Source of the DNA: Bacillus timonensis | GTDB taxonomy: Bacteria > Bacillota > Bacilli > Bacillales > Bacillaceae_L | Assembly (NCBI RefSeq): GCF_000285535.1 | Contig: NZ_HE610985.1 | Span: 1,170,677-1,234,676, forward strand | Length of the DNA: 64,000 bases | Direction of reading: 5' to 3' | Shown here: in pieces, positions 62,400-64,000 of the stretch | Numbering within the stretch: the first letter of the stretch is position 1 | Layout of the letters: every line of letters starts with the position of its first letter | Position numbers and translations under genes: made by a program | Notes under the pieces: model-generated | Seen by the model: only the letters and a program-made list of their open reading frames with translations | Databases searched by the model: none | What the model was told of the DNA's origin: nothing

Positions 62400-63773
62400 A
62401 TGAAAATTTTACTAGCATATATTTCAATACTCCCCTTTACTGGTGGTGTTTGGACATATGTACGAGAGCTAAAAAATGGTTTAGAAAAATTGGGTCACTC
62501 CGTTGATATCCTTGCTTGGAATCCTGATATGTATAGGTATTATAAAATGGAGAAAAATGATTTTATTGAACTGCAAGCAATCCGCCCTCAAATAGCTAGA
62601 CTAGTAGATGATTACTACGACGAAAACACTCCAAAAGTGGATAGGTGGATTAGATCGAATGAAATTCATAGATATACATTTGAGATAGCTTCCGCTTATC
62701 TTGGATTGGACAAATATGACATTATCCATGCACAATGTGTTAGGTCAGCTCGAGCAATCTCACGAGTAAAACCAAAGCATGTTCCTTTAGTTACATCCCC
62801 TCATTCATATTTGACTAAAGAGCTTTTTTTACCGCTAGGAAAACATGCAAATCCAACTCACAAAAGATATATTTCTCATTTAGAATTTCTTGGACCAACA
62901 TCAAGTGATCACACGATAGTTGCTTCAAAATATCTAAAAGGTGTCTTAGAGGAGTTCGGGGTTACATCAGATAGTATTTCTGTCGTTCCGTATGGAATTG
63001 ATATTGAAAAATTTAGTAGCCATATGGAAAATGCAATCTCAAGTCAGGTACCACCGACAAATAAAAAAATTATTATTTGTCCTGCAAGAGTCGAGTACGA
63101 AAAAGGACATCTATATCTTTTAGAAGCCCTTGCTATGCTGAAGGCTAACAATATCACCAATTGGGTATGCTGGATTGCAGGAATCGGAGAATATTTAAAT
63201 GAGTTAAAAGGTATCGCAATCGAATTCGGTATTCATAATGATGTTGTGTTTTTGGAAGAAAGGAGTGATATACCTGCTTTGTTAAAAAGAGCAGATATCT
63301 TTGCATTACCAAGTCTGCTAGAAAATCTTCCATTTGCAGTAATGGAAGCACAATTAGCTGGTAAGGCCATCGTTGTTTCAGACGAGGGAGGCATCCCGGA
63401 AATGATTACACATGGAGTAACAGGTATGATTTCTCCAACCTATGATAGTGAGGGGCTAAGTCAAAATTTAAAACTCGTACTTAGTAATGAGGCTATTGTT
63501 AAACAACTTGGTAAAAATGCAAAACAATTTGCTTTTAAAAGTTGGCCAATTGATTTGAGTGTAACAAGGACATTAGCAATTTATGAAAATGTAATAAATC
63601 AAAAGAAAAAGGGTGCCTTTAATAAGAGTAATAATCACTCCAGATTTCCCTTTAAAAACCTAGTTTCTCAGAGTTCACGTTCATTTTGGGATTCGATATT
63701 CAAAACATTACCAGAAGACTATTTGATTCCAGACCCTGGAATCACCACTTTTCTAAAGAACCTATATAAGTAA
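62400..63773 (+). CDS. Family 4 glycosyltransferase, long C-terminal tail
   Basis: 457 residues from ATG 62400 (AGGAG seven bases upstream). FTGGVWTYVRELKNGLEKLGH in the N-terminal domain, SVVPYGIDIEKF hinge, PARVEYEKGHLYLLEALAML, and SLLENLPFAVMEAQLAGKAIVVSDEGGIPE at the donor site. A ~60-residue polar tail after the GT4 fold (residues ~400-457) ends ITTFLKNLYK and is unusual. Divergent from the GT2 gene. Confidence 0.88.
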   Translation: MKILLAYISILPFTGGVWTYVRELKNGLEKLGHSVDILAWNPDMYRYYKMEKNDFIELQAIRPQIARLVDDYYDENTPKVDRWIRSNEIHRYTFEIASAYLGLDKYDIIHAQCVRSARAISRVKPKHVPLVTSPHSYLTKELFLPLGKHANPTHKRYISHLEFLGPTSSDHTIVASKYLKGVLEEFGVTSDSISVVPYGIDIEKFSSHMENAISSQVPPTNKKIIICPARVEYEKGHLYLLEALAMLKANNITNWVCWIAGIGEYLNELKGIAIEFGIHNDVVFLEERSDIPALLKRADIFALPSLLENLPFAVMEAQLAGKAIVVSDEGGIPEMITHGVTGMISPTYDSEGLSQNLKLVLSNEAIVKQLGKNAKQFAFKSWPIDLSVTRTLAIYENVINQKKKGAFNKSNNHSRFPFKNLVSQSSRSFWDSIFKTLPEDYLIPDPGITTFLKNLYK

Positions 63774-63822
63774 TTCAACAATACACCCTAATATGTAATA
63801 TCTCCTCATAAATTTTACAGTA

Positions 63823-63862
63823 AAAAAAGGCGGGTTACAAAAGCTTTGTAATCCGCCTTTTC
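63823..63862. terminator. Bidirectional terminator
   Basis: AAGGCGGGTTACAAA / TTTGTAATCCGCCTT stem (one wobble), loop AGC, T and A runs outside. Confidence 0.92.
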
Positions 63863-63876
63863 AATTTAAATATATA

Positions 63877-64000
63877 TTATAAGCTTAGTAATTTATCTAA
63901 TCCAAGATTTTTTATAACTCCAACTGAATCTTGAATTTCATTCGTAATAAGAGTTTCCATACCCTGCCCTAAATCAAAAACAACTTTTCCATATACATTT
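63877..64000 (-). CDS. C-terminal fragment of an unidentified protein
   Basis: The minus strand is open from the window edge to TAA at 63877. The 40 visible residues run VYGKVVFDLGQGMETLI ... VGVIKNLGLDKLLSL. The text FDLGQGM...VIKNLGLDKLL faintly recalls the end of HemK/PrmC-type methyltransferases, but 40 residues are too few to decide. A strong terminator lies just downstream, which supports a real gene end. Confidence 0.55.
   Translation of the reverse strand, partial: NVYGKVVFDLGQGMETLITNEIQDSVGVIKNLGLDKLLSL

Overview
The window is a chromosomal segment of a low-GC, endospore-forming Bacillaceae bacterium. Evidence: sporulation genes (spoVIF, a yjcZ-type peptide, a three-repeat CotB, aprX), frequent GTG/TTG starts with strong AGGAGG-type ribosome binding sites, and long gene-order agreement with the B. 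subtilis yjb/yjc region. The genus cannot be fixed from the sequence alone.

Layout. 1-8.5 kb: end of sstT, a Gly/Phe-repeat protein, a truncated pyruvate-kinase paralogue, a ferritin-like gene remnant, a DUF421 membrane protein, a tRNA-Val, a c-di-AMP (ydaO-type) riboswitch with terminator in front of a Glu/Asp:cation symporter, yjcH-yjcG-yjcF, and a second DUF421 protein. 8.5-24 kb: a spore-surface region lying between spoVIF and fabI, where from memory B. subtilis carries cotVWXYZ. Here it holds spoVIF, a YjcZ peptide, aprX, cotB and a CotB-domain relative, two modular Cys-containing paralogues (12670-13428 and 14441-15334, the second with an Ena-like insert), two coiled-coil relatives, tiny Gly/Cys peptides, speD and a divergent speE, a sugar-formyltransferase and a glycosyltransferase. 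Five start regions carry the sigma-K pattern AC-N16/17-CATANNNTA, so much of this block is probably switched on late in the mother cell. 24-28.5 kb: LysE-type exporter, APC permease, MFS exporter, and fabI with a FapR operator. 28.5-54 kb: conserved yjb backbone (yjbQ, mgtE, rodA-like, prpE, yjbO, nadK, relQ, yjbL, yjbK, yjbJ, yjbI, spxH, pepF, coiA, mecA, spx, yjbC), a GHL-type secreted protein, oppABCDF, and trpS behind a Trp T-box. 55-64 kb: a polysaccharide cluster with a nucleotide-sugar dehydrogenase, two epimerases and five glycosyltransferases, probably an accessory insertion.

Working links: RelQ, NadK and YjbO form one operon. SpxH, Spx and MecA form the ClpXP/ClpCP adaptor circuit controlling stress response and competence. 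CotB, its relatives, the glycan genes and the polyamine genes look like one late-sporulation programme.

Two genes (coiA and one epimerase) are broken by single-base losses in homopolymers; one glycosyltransferase appears to start at ATT. The most novel material is the modular spore-surface gene set at 11.3-16.2 kb and an orphan terminated transcript candidate at 21.14-21.40 kb.
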